In this document: positions 1 to 10,915 of the stretch, in pieces
Position numbering within the stretch: position 1 is the first letter of the stretch
How the letters are laid out: the number at the start of each line of letters is the position of its first letter
Assembly (NCBI RefSeq): GCF_016545825.1
Contig: NC_052616.1
Coordinates: 53,329,716-53,393,715, forward strand
DNA: 64,000 nucleotides
Source of the DNA: Eucalyptus grandis
Taxonomy: Eukaryota > Streptophyta > Magnoliopsida > Myrtales > Myrtaceae
Direction of reading: 5' to 3'
The notes under the pieces: generated by a model
What the model saw: the letters and a program-made list of their open reading frames with translations, nothing else
Told to the model about the DNA's origin: nothing
The model's database searches: none
Program-made: the position numbers and the translations under genes

Positions 1-685
1 TCAACCCATATTAGCTAGCCGAATATCAGACTCATTAAGAATCTTTAAATCTCACCTTAATTGATCAACCTTGTAAAACACCGAATTACAATTTTAATTG
101 ATGTAGCCCACATCAAAAGAACAATTACAACAAATGCAAGCATGGTTGTGCCTAGAGAATCACAGTATTAACCTAATCAATTTGAAATTGACATATATCA
201 AAATATATTTATCATGGTGCATTGTTTATAATATCGTAGAAAAGTAACAGAATATAGACTTGTTCTACTAATGGTATGTGGTAAGAATTTCTATTTGTTA
301 TGTGGGACTCGTTATTCTTACTGTTCCTTAATATATGATTGATATAATTTATTAGATTAAGTCTACGCAATAACTTGTTCCTTAATATATGACTTTTTTT
401 ATTTCACTTAAATCAAAATATTGCCATTTTTATTTCACTTAGGTTACATGAACACCATTTTACTTTTTAGCATCCATGTAGGCATACTTTAACTAGTGTT
501 CATTGATAGATTCTTAGTGAAAGGTAAATATATTATATAGGTATAAATTTGAGATTTTTGAGATCACCAAAAAAAATATATTAACGTAAAATATATCATA
601 ACAAGCATAACTTAAGATTTTTGGTACCGTTGTCTCTATCTTGAATCGTGAAAAGGACTGGTATCCCGCTTTTGTTAGGTTATTT

Positions 686-927
686 TTGACAGGTCAAGAC
701 AAACCCGCGTGGGATTTTCCTGAATGTGGTTGGGTGGGCCATCAATATTTCCGGGGGACAGAAGAATAAGACGGTGAGGACGGAAGACAGCATTTGGCCC
801 TCGCACGAGGTCGTTGACCGAAGTCAACTTGCGTGGGTTGCGCCCTAATTTGGCTCCACGTGGAGACTGGAAGAAGGAAAAGTCGAAACGTGTATCTCGG
901 TGATGTCGTTGGAGAGAGAGAGAGAGA
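686..927. repeat. GA-tailed sub-block, one of four copies
   Basis: A segment of about 240-270 bp starts with ttgacaggtcaagacaaac and ends in a short (GA)n run at about 914-927. It recurs at 47229-47493, 50832-51102 and 51548-51774. A 103-codon reading frame on the - strand (675-986) spans it. The other copies break that frame and the (GA)n length varies, so coding is unlikely. Function unknown; it may be the conserved edge of an old element or promoter fragment. Confidence 0.65.
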
Positions 928-1235
928 TGATGTGAAAGTGATTTTGGTGGCAACCGTGAATCCGGGTAAAGAATGATCGAAGCCAAACCCCTCTGAACCG
1001 TTACGCTAGAGTCACGCCTATTTTATTTGGGAGATACACCGCAATTGATTTCTTTTTCTAGGCAGCTATGTAACACAATAACCTAATTCATTCGGGATAT
1101 TGTCATATTTTATCCATCATATATTAACTTAAAATTCATAACGTTTCTCAATCAAGCACACTAAATTGCATCACTTCTTCGAAAGGCACCTCTTACAAGT
1201 TAGATTCAAATCCACATGTATTATCCAAAGACACT

Positions 1236-1922
1236 GGCTCCGTTTGGTTTGGTTTTGGGGAATGTCTTCGGAAAAATATAAACACCTTTGGATTAAAGGA
1301 AATTTTCAAAATGCAAATAGTATTTGATAAATTGTAATTTTAAAGTGCATTGAAAAACAACTTTGACTAAAATGTCGTTCGGTAAAAATTACATTTATAA
1401 AAGACTTTTACTAAAATATTAAAAAAAAGATTTTTTGTTTGGAAGTTCAGCCATCTATGGTGGCCAGATCTGGCTACCGGATGGCCTTGCGTGAGGTCGC
1501 CTACCTCAAGCAAGGCTTGCTTGAGGTCGCGCGGCCTTAGGCGGCTGCCTAGGTTGCGCAATTTAGGACAACAATCGCCTAGGTCACGTGATTCGAGTGT
1601 CACCTGAGGTTCGGTGATGGTTGTCGGGGTTGGACCACACCGCATGCAACCCCTTGGCTAGCAATCGTTGGCCTCCAATTAGCTTTTCGTGCGGCGGTCT
1701 TTCGAGGAGATGAACAGTAACCAAGGGCCTAGAGTTGCATTCCAAAAATGCAACTTCCCAAAATACGTCCACACCTGCTTTAAACTAAAGGCCCTTAGAG
1801 TTCTTTGGAGATACAATTATATTTTCCTAAAGTCGAGCAAAAACACGAATCAAGCAGGTTTGCATTTGGCTAAGGGATTTTAGAGTCCCAAAATCCATTG
1901 CAAATGCCAAACCAAACCGACC
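1236..1922. mobile_element. MITE-like element, 3-bp direct repeat act
   Basis: The ends are inverted repeats: ggctccgtttggtttgg on the left, and the reverse complement of ccaaaccaaaccgacc on the right. They are flanked by act at 1233-1235 and 1923-1925. The centre (about 1450-1700) is GC-richer, with repeated gaggtcgc/gcctagg-type words. The start resembles the cgtttggtt ends common in plant Tourist/PIF-Harbinger MITEs. There is no coding capacity. The same element at 52105-52730 is a duplicate, not an independent insertion. Confidence 0.6.
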
Positions 1923-2329
1923 ACTATCACACCATCAGTGGGCAAGTCCACTTACTCCTACCTCCATCGCCATTCTAAAAGTCCAGAGAAGAAATTATAT
2001 ATATAGAAAGTTGAATTTGCAAGGGATGAGTTCAGAAAAAAGCTACCGAATTTTATGGTACGAATTTATTTTAATATATGTACTAAATTAACATAATAAT
2101 TTTGTTCACATGAGCGTTGACGTTGACGTTAGCGGTCACGAGACTCGCGTCATGGATTGAACTCGACTGGGGGTTCTCGATAGCTGAATGATGTGAAGCG
2201 AGCTTGGACTGTTTCGTCGTCAAAGTCATGCGGAGACTTGGAAAAATAAGTCAAGGATAAGGATACAGACGCAAGTGATTTGCAAACGAGGAGCATGAAA
2301 CACAAAATAACATAAATGATGGGGTCCCT

Positions 2330-2733
2330 TGTCGAACCATAACCAAAATAAAACCACATTCGATGAGCCCTCACCAACGTTAGGGACTGCCGCCGGACCA
2401 CCACTCATTGGCCGACCTGTCCGTCGATTTCCTCTTGTCATCAGACGGCCATTGTTGGCCACAAAGCATGAAACACAAAATAACATAAATGATGACAGGC
2501 GGTGAAAGCAAAATGACCGAACGACCAACGCCTGGGGAATGCTAATCACAAAAACTTCTCAACAGAACATATCAACCCGTGGACATTCAGTTTTGGCCAA
2601 AAAGGGCAAAAGCAAAACTAGATGTCGGTGAAGCATTTCATCGAGCGAGTGATGTGTGACATCGAGTGAAGGATTTCCGACTTGACTAGGACTTGAAACG
2701 GGGCCGGGATTCTCAGCAAACATCCAACAATGC
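2330..2733. repeat. Duplicated block II (copy 1)
   Basis: This segment matches 54543-54957 in the same orientation; both contain gaaccataaccaaaataaaa and gtcgatttcctcttgtcatc. Similarity stops abruptly at about 2733/54957 after caaacatccaacaa. The right flank of this copy then runs into the copia insertion at 2791. Between 2281 and 2330 the sequence departs from the 53 kb copy, which carries more than 1 kb of other sequence at that point. No gene seen. Confidence 0.7.
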
Positions 2734-2790
2734 CCAGCGACTTAGCGAAAGACCTACGGGGGCTGGAGTTCGTGTGAGCCGAATGGCCAC

Positions 2791-3205
2791 TAATGGGTTT
2801 TTATGTAATGATGGGCTTATTTAAGTCCGTCCGCCCATGTTGGGCCAAAAAAATAGCCCTTAAATGAAGGGCCCATTGAAGAAGAGGTAGTTAGTGTAGA
2901 TAAAAGAATAAAGGGGAAAATCTTTGAAGTTGGTTAATTAAGAAGTTAAGTAATTTGAGAAAAGAAGAAATACATTCTCTACTCTATGCTCTCTCAGTTT
3001 CTCCCCTACGCTCCTCTTCAAGAACAATATCAAAATTCTTCCTCAAATTGCAACATCGGTATTTAATCTGTGAAAGACAAGGTACATTCGACTCTGTAAT
3101 GTACCTTATGATCAGTGTAACGTGTTTCTTGAGCACGCTTCTGCATTCGTTGTTTTTGGGGTTCGATTGAGTGTTGGATCGCTATTTTCGGAAAATTTTC
3201 TCACA
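2791..3205 (+). repeat. 5' LTR of the copia element
   Basis: Direct repeat of 9508-9924. It ends in ...ctcaca directly before the primer-binding site. The canonical TG start has changed to ta here (taatggg, against tgatggg in the 3' LTR). It carries the element's promoter region, but I see no clear TATA box. Confidence 0.92.
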
Positions 3206-3206
3206 T

Positions 3207-3220
3207 TGGTATTAGAGCGA
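3207..3220 (+). other. Primer-binding site, tRNA-iMet type
   Basis: tggtattagagcga begins one base after the 5' LTR. It matches the usual plant copia primer-binding site complementary to the 3' end of initiator tRNA-Met (tggtatcagagc...) with one C-to-T change in the core. It is the start site for minus-strand DNA synthesis. Confidence 0.88.
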
Positions 3221-4047
3221 TGTTCATATTTCCCGATCTATTTTCATGTTTATTAATTTTTTTTAGTTGAATTTACGTGAAATGCTACCGTTGGTCGTTT
3301 GGGGACCGAAAAAATCCTAACACCCGTATTGTTCCCCCTCGTTTTTTGATTTTTTGTAAATCGAAACTAATTTATGATAGCGTAGGGTCGAAGCTCTCGT
3401 CGATACAGGAAAATTGATGGGTGGCTTGCCGCCGGACGCACCGCCAAGCACAGCCAAAGGAACCGGCGTTGTCGGCGTGTGCAATGCACGCGCGAGTTGG
3501 GCAAACTGTAGGCGCGTGCAATGCGCGCACGCAATAACCGCATACGTGTGCGTGGCAACATGCGGCAACCGCTAGCGCATGCATCGTGACATTAGCTTGC
3601 AGTTGCCCACGCATGCGCGGGGCACGTGAGGTGATGTTACAATGACATCATTTGTTGGGTCAGTCATATTGACTCAACCCGTGTTTGACTTGACCGGGTC
3701 ATTCGTTGACTGTTGACCTACGTTGACCACCGTTGACCGGCATTGACCATCGTTGACTAGCGTTGACCGCAAAAAAAAAAAAAAAAAAAAAAGGGAAAAA
3801 CAATATGTTTTTTTTCAATTAAGTCGTTGTGGATTATAAGTAATCCCTTTTTTGTTTTGCATTTGTTGTAAGAACCATACTGCGTTATGCATGCATGCTT
3901 ACATTTCCGAGAACGGACAAAGAAAATGCGAGACTTAAAGGGTTAATGATAGAATGAGCTAATTATTGATGGAATGACGGTGATGTAGTATCACATGTGG
4001 TCAGGGTCAATTAAATGATACAATAAATCATCTATAATGGTTATCTT
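3221..4047 (+). other. Long untranslated leader of the copia element
   Basis: No gag is readable here. About 3400-3640 is a GC-rich patch with recurring gcgtgcaatgc/gcgcacgc words. It is followed by the TTGAC array at 3669-3767 and a run of A at about 3772-3792. The GC-rich patch differs strongly in composition from the AT-rich rest of the element, which hints that the leader acquired foreign sequence. Confidence 0.5.
3669..3767 (+). promoter_or_regulatory. Array of ten W-box cores (TTGACC/TTGACT)
   Basis: Within about 100 bp the + strand carries ten TTGAC hexamers, six TTGACC and four TTGACT. Most are spaced 10 bp apart in units such as cgttgaccac, cgttgaccgg and cattgaccat. TTGAC(C/T) is the known core bound by WRKY transcription factors. 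The array lies in the retrotransposon leader, about 460 bp downstream of the 5' LTR. Regulation is an inference; the array could also be a simple 10-bp tandem repeat that happens to spell W-boxes. Confidence 0.5.
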
Positions 4048-4386
4048 ATGCCGGATTTTGAGAAGGTGTCGGCCTTAACAAACACTCTTCCACCTGAATG
4101 GCAAGCAGTGTTAGATCGCCTATAGGAAGTCAACGTGGTCCCGGATTATAATAGGCTTGCAATAGCTTTTGTAAGAGAGTCTTATAGAATCAAGTTAACA
4201 AAAACTCCAACCCTTAGATTGAGTGTCACATGGCGTAGAGTGAATGCACTTTGGAGGTGCCATAAGAGCTCTCCAAAGGTTTTTCCGTGGTTGGCCAATG
4301 TGCCTTCAAAATTCTTAGAGAATTTTATTAAGAGATTAGAAAAGACTTTCCCAATTTATGAGATTAATGAGAATATTTGTGTTTAA
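4048..4386 (+). pseudogene. Unidentified reading frame upstream of gag
   Basis: A frame begins ATG at 4048, meets one in-frame TAG at 4120-4122, then runs 83 codons from the ATG at 4135 to the stop at 4386. The product is basic, with motifs such as LAIAFVRESYRIKL and FIKRLEKTFPIYE. It matches no gag, protease or envelope pattern I know and lies about 400 bp before the gag start. It may be a captured host exon or a decayed extra element ORF; chance is possible. Confidence 0.35.
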
Positions 4387-4788
4387 TAAATTATTTTTTT
4401 TCTTATATTAGTTTTGAGATATTTTAGGTGTAAATATCTCTTTCTATGTTGATATTTTTACTCTGAATATATTACTTAGTGTAATTGACATGTTTAATTA
4501 TTGAAAGCTCAATGTTATCTATTGTTGTAAATTAATATGTTAATTTACAATTCTTTGTGAGAAGTTCAAGAAAGTTTTAGTGATTTAGCTTAACTTATTT
4601 TTTTGCATGAAGATTATATTAATGATAATTTCAAGTTAGGATTTTTAGATGATGATTAAAAACATAGTAACCTTTTGATTCTAAAACCTTACCAGAAATT
4701 ATTCTTTAATATGATGGTTTGTGCAAAATGGATGCATAAATGATATGCATTAATAATTCATGCATATGTGTCTGATATGTTTAGATCA

Positions 4789-5225
4789 ATGGCTTTAGCA
4801 ACCAAAAACACAATTGCTGATTTGAACAAAGAAGACAAATTGAAAGGCGATAATTATGAAATATTGAATAAGAAAATTCAATATGTGCTTGAAAATCAAT
4901 AAGCACTAAAAGCTCTTGACCATGTTATGGAATAATTTGAGGATGCTCTGCGCCATCTTGAGCTAGCAGAGGACTACCTAAAGGCATTTGAGCGGGAAAC
5001 AAATATTTGCTATGCTGCTTCCAACTCATAAGGGGCTCTAGACGTAAGTGCATTGATTCGTGCAAAATGTGGAAATGCAAGGTATCAAGTCCATCTTACA
5101 AGAAACCAATAGTTAACCGACATAAGAGAGGAAAATGTTCTTGAGTGAAGAGAATTTCAGGGGTGAAATTTTATAACTGTGACCAGAAGGGTCTCTATAC
5201 TCGCGACTGTCATGAGCCAAAGAAG
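4789..5225 (+). pseudogene. Degenerate copia gag with zinc knuckle
   Basis: ATG at 4789 opens a gag-like start (MALATKNTIADLNKEDKLKG). An in-frame TAA lies at 4900-4902 and further stops follow. Near 5165-5205 a CCHC zinc-knuckle remnant is seen, in which the first Cys and the His of the usual C-x2-C-x4-H-x4-C are replaced. The region is far shorter than a normal copia gag, so internal sequence has been lost. It would have encoded the capsid/nucleocapsid protein. Confidence 0.7.
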
Positions 5226-5510
5226 ATAGTTACCCCTTGTACTCTTAAAAACTTTGCTCATGTGTCAAGTTATGTATTCTTAATTGAATATAATTCTTTG
5301 TGGACTATAGATTTGGGAGCAACAGACCATGTAGCGAATGATGGAATATCCTTCGTGGAATTTCGACAAGTACCGACTAGAACTAAGTGGATCCATGTAG
5401 GAAATAACTCTAGAGTCAAAATAAAAGGGATTGACACCTGCCAATTGAATATGCGTGGTGGACACACTTTGTTCCTACATGATGTATTATATGTTCCGGA
5501 GATTCGTTGA
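5226..5510 (+). pseudogene. Copia aspartic protease remnant
   Basis: The frame from 5145 to the TGA at 5508-5510 contains LWTIDLGATDHVAND, the copia protease active-site region, where the catalytic D-S/T-G has become D-L-G. It is followed by the usual RVKIKGIDTCQL...LHDVLYVPE segment. The changed active site and the stop indicate loss of function. The reading frame continues in phase after the stop into the integrase region. Confidence 0.8.
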
Positions 5511-5516
5511 AATTTA

Positions 5517-6492
5517 GTGTCTGTTTTAATGTTGGTAAAGCTTGATTTTAATTTGAACTTCCATAATAGTGCTGTGGATTTGTATTTGAATACAAACTAC
5601 TATGGTTGTGATTATTTTCTAGATGGTTTTATTGTATTGAATGTTAACTGTGGTGATATCAATGTTTGTTATTCTCTTTTCACATCTTCTGATTCATATG
5701 ATAATAATGTGAATGCGTGGTATGTTAGACTTGGTCATATTGTCCAACAATGTATGAATAGGTTAGCCAAAGAGGGTTTGTTGGGCAACATTAAAAAAGT
5801 CGATTTGCTCATATGTGAGCATTGCCTAGTAATGAAAACAACAAGGAAACCATTTGGAAAAGGTAAAAGAGTTGAATTTCCTTTACATTTTATCCATTCT
5901 AACATCTGTGGTCTAATGAATATGAGAGGAAGGCATGGGGCTATTTATTTCATTACATTTATAAATGATTATACTCGATTCGGATATATCTATTTGATTT
6001 CTCATAAATCTGAAGCATTGAGTTGTTTCAAAAAGTTTATGAGCTTGATTGAAAATCAATTAGACAAGAAAAAAAGTATTAAGATCCGATCAATGTTAAG
6101 AATATTTATCTGATGAGTTTAGAAATTTATGTGATGAAAAAGAAATAGAAAGACAGTTGTTTATTCTATATACTCCTCAACAAAATAGTATTGCAAAAAG
6201 AAGAAACAAAACCCTATTGAAAATGGTTAGGTTTATGATGGTATATGCTAACTTACCTATCACTTTTTGGAGCGATGCTTTATTAATTGCTACCTATATA
6301 CTTAACCACGTACCTTCTAAATCAGTTACTTCAACTCCATATGAGTTATGGATAGGTAGAAAATCGGACTTAAGTTTTCTTAAATCTTGGAGTTGTACTG
6401 CCTATACTCATGAACTCTCTCACAAATATAGGAAATTGGGTCCCAGAGGCAAGAAAAGTATTTTCATAAGATACTTTGAACACTTGAAATGA
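5517..6492 (+). pseudogene. Copia integrase remnant
   Basis: Bases 5720-5860 encode a GAG-pre-integrase zinc region (WYVRLGHI...CEHCLVMKTTRKPF). The integrase core (rve) follows at about 5880-6490, with NDYTRFGYIYL and the TPQQNSIAKRRN stretch that carries the catalytic Glu region in relatives. The frame shifts between about 6105 and 6157 and ends at a TGA at 6490-6492. Integrase would insert the cDNA into the host chromosome. Confidence 0.85.
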
Positions 6493-6495
6493 TAT

Positions 6496-7749
6496 GTGTT
6501 TATAGGTGAGTTGAAAAGTGGGAGCACAACTAACTTCGAATCACAGGATGTCACATTCTTAAAGAATAAATTTCCTAAGAAGGGCAAAATAGGTGAGGAT
6601 TACTCCCTATTTGAAACCTTGGATCAAGATAATGAATTTAGTGGAATTCGTCCAAGTGAAAGTGACATGAAAAGTAATGAATTCAATTCTACTCACTCTC
6701 AATTACAACCACATGATGATATGATATCGTCATTATCTAATCTGAGTGTGAGTATAATGGGGAATACTGTGCAAAGTGTACAATCTCTCATACGGCGAAC
6801 AAGTCACAAAAGTATTCCCCGTCGACATTTTGACATTAAAGGGGAATCTTTTATGGTTGTTTCACAAGATGAAGATGAGCCAATAAATGTTAATGACGCT
6901 CTAAATTGCCCTAATAAGGAAAAATGGATGCATGCAATGGAAGATGATATTGAGTCAATGAAGTCAAACAATGTTTGGAAACTAGTTGATCTTCCAAAAG
7001 GATGCGAAGCCTTTGGAAATAAGTGGGTTCTCAAAATAAAGCGTAGAATTGATGGCTCAATAGAAAGATATAAAGCTCGTATTATGGCAAAGAGGTATAA
7101 TTAATAGGAATGGATTGATTATAAGGAAACATTTTCTCCCGTAGTAAGATTTATCTCGATTCGGATTATTCTGGAAATAGTAATTAGTATGGATCTTGAG
7201 TTACATCAAATGGATGAAAAGACTGTTTTTCTCAATGGATAATTAGATGAAGAAATATATATGGAACAACCTGTTGGTTTCATTATGGAAAGTCAAAAAG
7301 AAAAGGTATGTCAACTTTTGAAATCTATATATGGCCTTAAACAGTCATCGAGACAATGGTATATACATTTTAATAATACCATAATGGCATATGATTTTAC
7401 AATGATTGATGAGGATCATTGTGTATATATTAAAGGATCTAAAGATCAATTCGTGATCATATCATTATATGTTAATGATATACAGATTGCCGGAAGCAAC
7501 ATGGAGTTTATTAATACTGTCAAGAGTTGGTTATCTTCCAACTTTGAGATGAAAGACATGGGTGAGGTTGCATACATTCTTGGAGTTAAGATTTCAAGAG
7601 ATTGTTCGAAGAGATCATTATCTTTTTCGCAAGAAACATACATAAATAAGGTTCTTGAACAACTTCATATGCAAGATTGTAAACCCATAGATATTCCTAT
7701 TGCAAAAGGTGAAGAATTGAGCCATAGAATGTGTCCAAAGATTCCATAA
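6496..7749 (+). pseudogene. Copia reverse transcriptase remnant
   Basis: The integrase-RT linker comes first. The RT domain (RVT_2) runs from about 6890 to 7740, with KWVLKIKRRIDGSIERYKAR and QLLKSIYGLKQSSRQW. The catalytic YVDD box appears as YVND near 7467-7478, losing one of the two metal-binding Asp residues. Stops lie at 7102-7104 and 7747-7749. All pieces are in one reading phase, so the main damage is stop codons rather than shifts. Confidence 0.88.
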
Positions 7750-8342
7750 GAAAAGGAACAAATGCAACATGTTCCTTGTGCTAGTGTTGTTGAGAGCTTA
7801 ATGTACACTATGGTGTGTACAAAACCTGACATATGTTTTGCAATTGAATGGTGAATAGATGCCAATTCAATCCAGGTCAAGCACATTGAAAAGCCATTAA
7901 AAGAATATTGAGGTATTTGAAGAGAGCTGTTGATTATATGCTGAGTTACCAAGGAAATGATTTGTGACTTGAAGGCTATTTAGATATTGATTGGGGAGGA
8001 GATTTTGATGAAACCAAATTTACCTCTGAATTTGTTTTCTTACTGAATAATGGCGCCACCTCTTAGAGCAGTAAGAAACAAACGTGTAGAGCCTTGTCCA
8101 TGATGGAAGTTGAGTTCGTGGCATTATTAGCAGCAATACAATAAGGTGTTTGGCTTAAGAGATTTTTGGATCATTTAGGTGTTATTGAGAATGGTGCAAA
8201 CTCATTGTTAGTTAACTACGATAGCCAAGTAGTAATAGTGTACACCAAATATCCAAAATATCATGACAAGACCAAACATATAGATACAAAGTATAATTTT
8301 GTTAAAGATATGGTTGTACGAAAAAATATGAACTTACGCATA
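7750..8342 (+). pseudogene. Copia RNase H remnant
   Basis: Broken frames read through typical copia RT-tail and RNase H words: VESLMYTMVCTKPDICFA, the KKQTCRALSMMEVEFVAL region near 8080-8130, and KYPKYHDKTKHIDTKYNFV near 8250-8300. Multiple stops interrupt it. The enzyme would degrade the RNA strand of the RNA-DNA hybrid during reverse transcription. Confidence 0.75.
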
Positions 8343-9507
8343 TAATGGTAGCAGATCCTATGATGAAGCCAATACCTAGAGATGTGTTATGTGGTCATGT
8401 GAAATATCTAGGATTGCGTAGAGGCTGATGTACTGAATATTGTAATTTCCCTAAAATGTTCACATTTAATGAATTATATTTTCATTATTAATACCTATGA
8501 ATTTTTGTTTGACGTTTATGCATTTTAATGTTTAGTGCATTATATAAAGTTGAGAAAGTATGTCAGGCAAATAAAAGATTAGCTCACTCACACGGGTAAT
8601 TACCTCTATTTACTATGTGATAAATATGGATAATACAATTTTTAAGCTTATTATCTAGGTGATAATCGATAGCTCAAACTTAAAATATATATGTCGCCTT
8701 AACTAAGTGTTGAGATGATGACATAATATTTGCTATGTCCGAAAGTAAAATAACCCACATATTTTATTTTATCTGTCTATGATTTCAAATGTGAGTTCTG
8801 ATGAATTTTGTGAAGAGTAAATACGTGAACTAAAGTTAGATGTTGGTTATGTCTGAACTATCATCTGTACGGTATTGAAAGTGTAAACATACGTTTCATG
8901 GGAAAGGAGTTAATGCCATAATACGTATTTCATACTACGTATGCATGAGACGACCAATAAGAATGGCAAAAAAATTTTATCTCAACTTTGATGCCGTGTG
9001 AGACACTTGTGGAAAAGAGTTCATCAATTAAGTGTCATCATGACTCTTACTTATTCTCAAGATTTCTATTCAGTGTTTGCTATCTTAGAATGTTGCCAAT
9101 GGTCATGAATTGATTTGACCTAATGGGACATTTCTAGAAAAGCAAGTTGAACTGAAATTGAAAGTTTCAAGGAAAGAGGAAGATTGAATTTGGAGAATCG
9201 CATTCTAATTTTGTATTTACTGGTTGACCAATTATGATTTTTTTTTAGGATGATCATAATTGTGAATACAATATATATCATTGTTTAAAAAGATATCAAA
9301 AGAGATATAAATATGATCAATCGATCTAGGATACTGCATAATAAATCTACTAAAAAATGTTGTGCTCATTATAAGCTGCTATATATTCCTAACAGACGTA
9401 TGGCAACAAGCTCTCAAAATATGCTGATCGCACGGATTATTTACCGGTATGAATGTTGCAGAGAGGTAAAGAAATATCTGTTCGGCCCATCATGTGCGAG
9501 TGGGAGA
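8343..9507 (+). other. 3' noncoding region and polypurine tract of the copia element
   Basis: About 1.1 kb with no domain. A 65-codon frame at 9313-9510 resembles no family I know. The purine-rich gagtgggaga at 9498-9507 directly precedes the 3' LTR and is the likely polypurine tract priming plus-strand synthesis. Confidence 0.7.
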
Positions 9508-9924
9508 TGATGGGTTTTTATGTGATGATGGGCATAATTAAGCCCGTCCGCCCATGTTAGGCCAAAAACCCGGCTCTTAAATGAAGGGCCCATTGAAGAA
9601 GAGGTAGTTATTGTAGATAAAAGAATAAATGGGAAAATCTTTGAAGTTGGTTAATTAAGAAGTTGCGTAATCTGAGAAAAGAGGAAATACGTTCTCTACT
9701 CTATGCTCTCTCAGTTTCTCCCCTACGCTCCTCTTCAAGAACAGTATTAGAATTCTTCCTCAAATTGCGAAATTGGTGTTTAATTTGTTAAAGACAAGGT
9801 AAGTTCGACTCCGTAATGTACATTTTGATCGGTGTAACATGTGTTTCCTAGGCATGCTTCTGTGTTTATTATTTTTGGGGTTCGATTGAGTGTCGGATCG
9901 CTATTTTCGGAAAATTTGCTCACA
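9508..9924 (+). repeat. 3' LTR of the copia element
   Basis: It begins tgatggg and ends ctcaca, and is followed by the target duplication gccat at 9925-9929. About 45 substitutions and small indels separate it from the 5' LTR over about 415 bp. Confidence 0.93.
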
Positions 9925-9929
9925 GCCAT

Positions 9930-10915
9930 AAACCCCATCCCGACGTACCCAAGAGGGGTAGCAAACAAAGGGAAAATGGAAGCTTACTAGTTCGAGCTTG
10001 AGGACTTCTACCAGGAGGGGTCATTGGACGAAGCATGCGTATGGCCAAGTGGTCAGCTAAGGCTCCTTCTCGCTCTTCGTTCATTCTCAACTTTCATTAT
10101 CTCAGCTCCTCTCCTCTCTCGCAGCTCTCTGTCACTTGCTCGAACTCTCTCCAGCTCTTTGTCCTTCACTTGAACCAAAGAACGCCCCTCCAAAAACTAG
10201 AACCTCCAGCCCCTTTTGATGGCTAGCGACCAGTGTGCTTTCCTTCTGCTACTGCTAGCTCTTGCTATCGGTTTGCCCTGCGACCACCAACTCCGGTGTG
10301 ATGATCGTGCCTCCCCATGCCTCTATCCTTCCTCTCTTGTTCTCCTACCTTCTCTTTTCTGTACAATGTGTGAAAGACAAAGAGGGAGAGGTAAAAAATA
10401 CTGGGCTCATCTTGGGCGAAATAAAAGAAAGGTGGGCCGGCCCAAGTGAAGAAAAGAAAAGGGAATGAAAGAGGCTAGGTTGACCTGCTCCTAGCCTAGT
10501 CTCATTTTTCCCATTTTCCTTCTTCTTTTTTTTCCTCTTTTTTTTGTTATTAATTTCTCTAAATATTTTTTTGAACTTTTTTCCCTTTTGATGACAATTT
10601 TTTTGGAAATTTTTTTTAAAAAATTCAATATGTGGTGCAATAATGAAAACACGATACCTTTTAATGAAAATTATTTAGTTTACTCTTTACTTCATTCCCT
10701 TCTTTTAGTGACTAATTCCTAATTTTGCATGTGATTAAGTCCTAAATAAAATGGTAAAATTTAGATGTCTACAAAAAGAAGTGCAATGGAGAAAATAAGA
10801 AACATGTCTATGGGTGCACGTCACAAAGAAGTGTAATGGAGAAGATCCTCTCAAAAGTCTGTAACTCTTTTTTGCAACAAGAGGATTGCATGTCATACTG
10901 AACAAAACAAACTAA
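9930..10915. other. Intergenic, no supported gene
   Basis: A reading frame of 77 codons on the + strand (10216-10449) starts with a hydrophobic leader but has no recognisable domain. The stretch includes tgggccggccca-like palindromic words near 10434-10446 and a T-rich run. The words agaagtgcaatggag and agaagtgtaatggag occur at about 10779 and 10830, suggesting an old insertion between them. From about 10796 the sequence is paralogous to about 53247-53271 and 49500 onward. Confidence 0.4.

Larger units (their letters stand above)
1..2281. repeat. Duplicated intergenic block I (copy 1)
   Basis: This AT-rich stretch carries no convincing gene. Bases 1-379 recur at 36029-36408, and about 403-2281 recurs at 51290-53103, both in the same orientation and clearly similar by eye. 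More diverged versions lie at 46660-48310 and 50570-51190. The copies share landmark words such as gttacatgaacaccattt and ttgttcacatgagcgt. The block contains the MITE-like element at 1236-1922, which also appears in the 52 kb copy, so that insertion predates the duplication. The left end is cut by the window edge. Confidence 0.8.
2791..9924 (+). mobile_element. Complete but defective Ty1-copia LTR retrotransposon
   Basis: A 7.1-kb element with LTRs at 2791-3205 and 9508-9924, a tRNA-iMet type primer-binding site at 3207 and a polypurine tract just before the 3' LTR. It is flanked by gccac (2786-2790) and gccat (9925-9929), a 5-bp target-site duplication with one mismatch. Domain order is gag, protease, integrase, reverse transcriptase, RNase H, which defines Ty1-copia. 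The reading frame is broken by several in-frame stops and at least one frameshift, so the copy cannot transpose by itself. I count about 45 differences between the LTRs (about 89% identity), so the insertion is not recent. Confidence 0.93.

Noticed and set aside
675..986. 103-codon - strand frame starting MASIILYPDSRL, with a similar frame at 51546-51833
   Set aside because: The copies diverge by frame after about 30 residues, the frame runs through a (GA)n repeat, and the other two copies do not keep it.
10040..10065. atggccaagtggtcagctaagg as the A-box of a tRNA or SINE
   Set aside because: No B-box at the expected distance, no cloverleaf, and no A-tail.
10216..10449. 77-codon frame with a hydrophobic, signal-peptide-like start
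   Set aside because: No domain, no paralogue, low-complexity basic tail; several overlapping frames of equal quality exist here.
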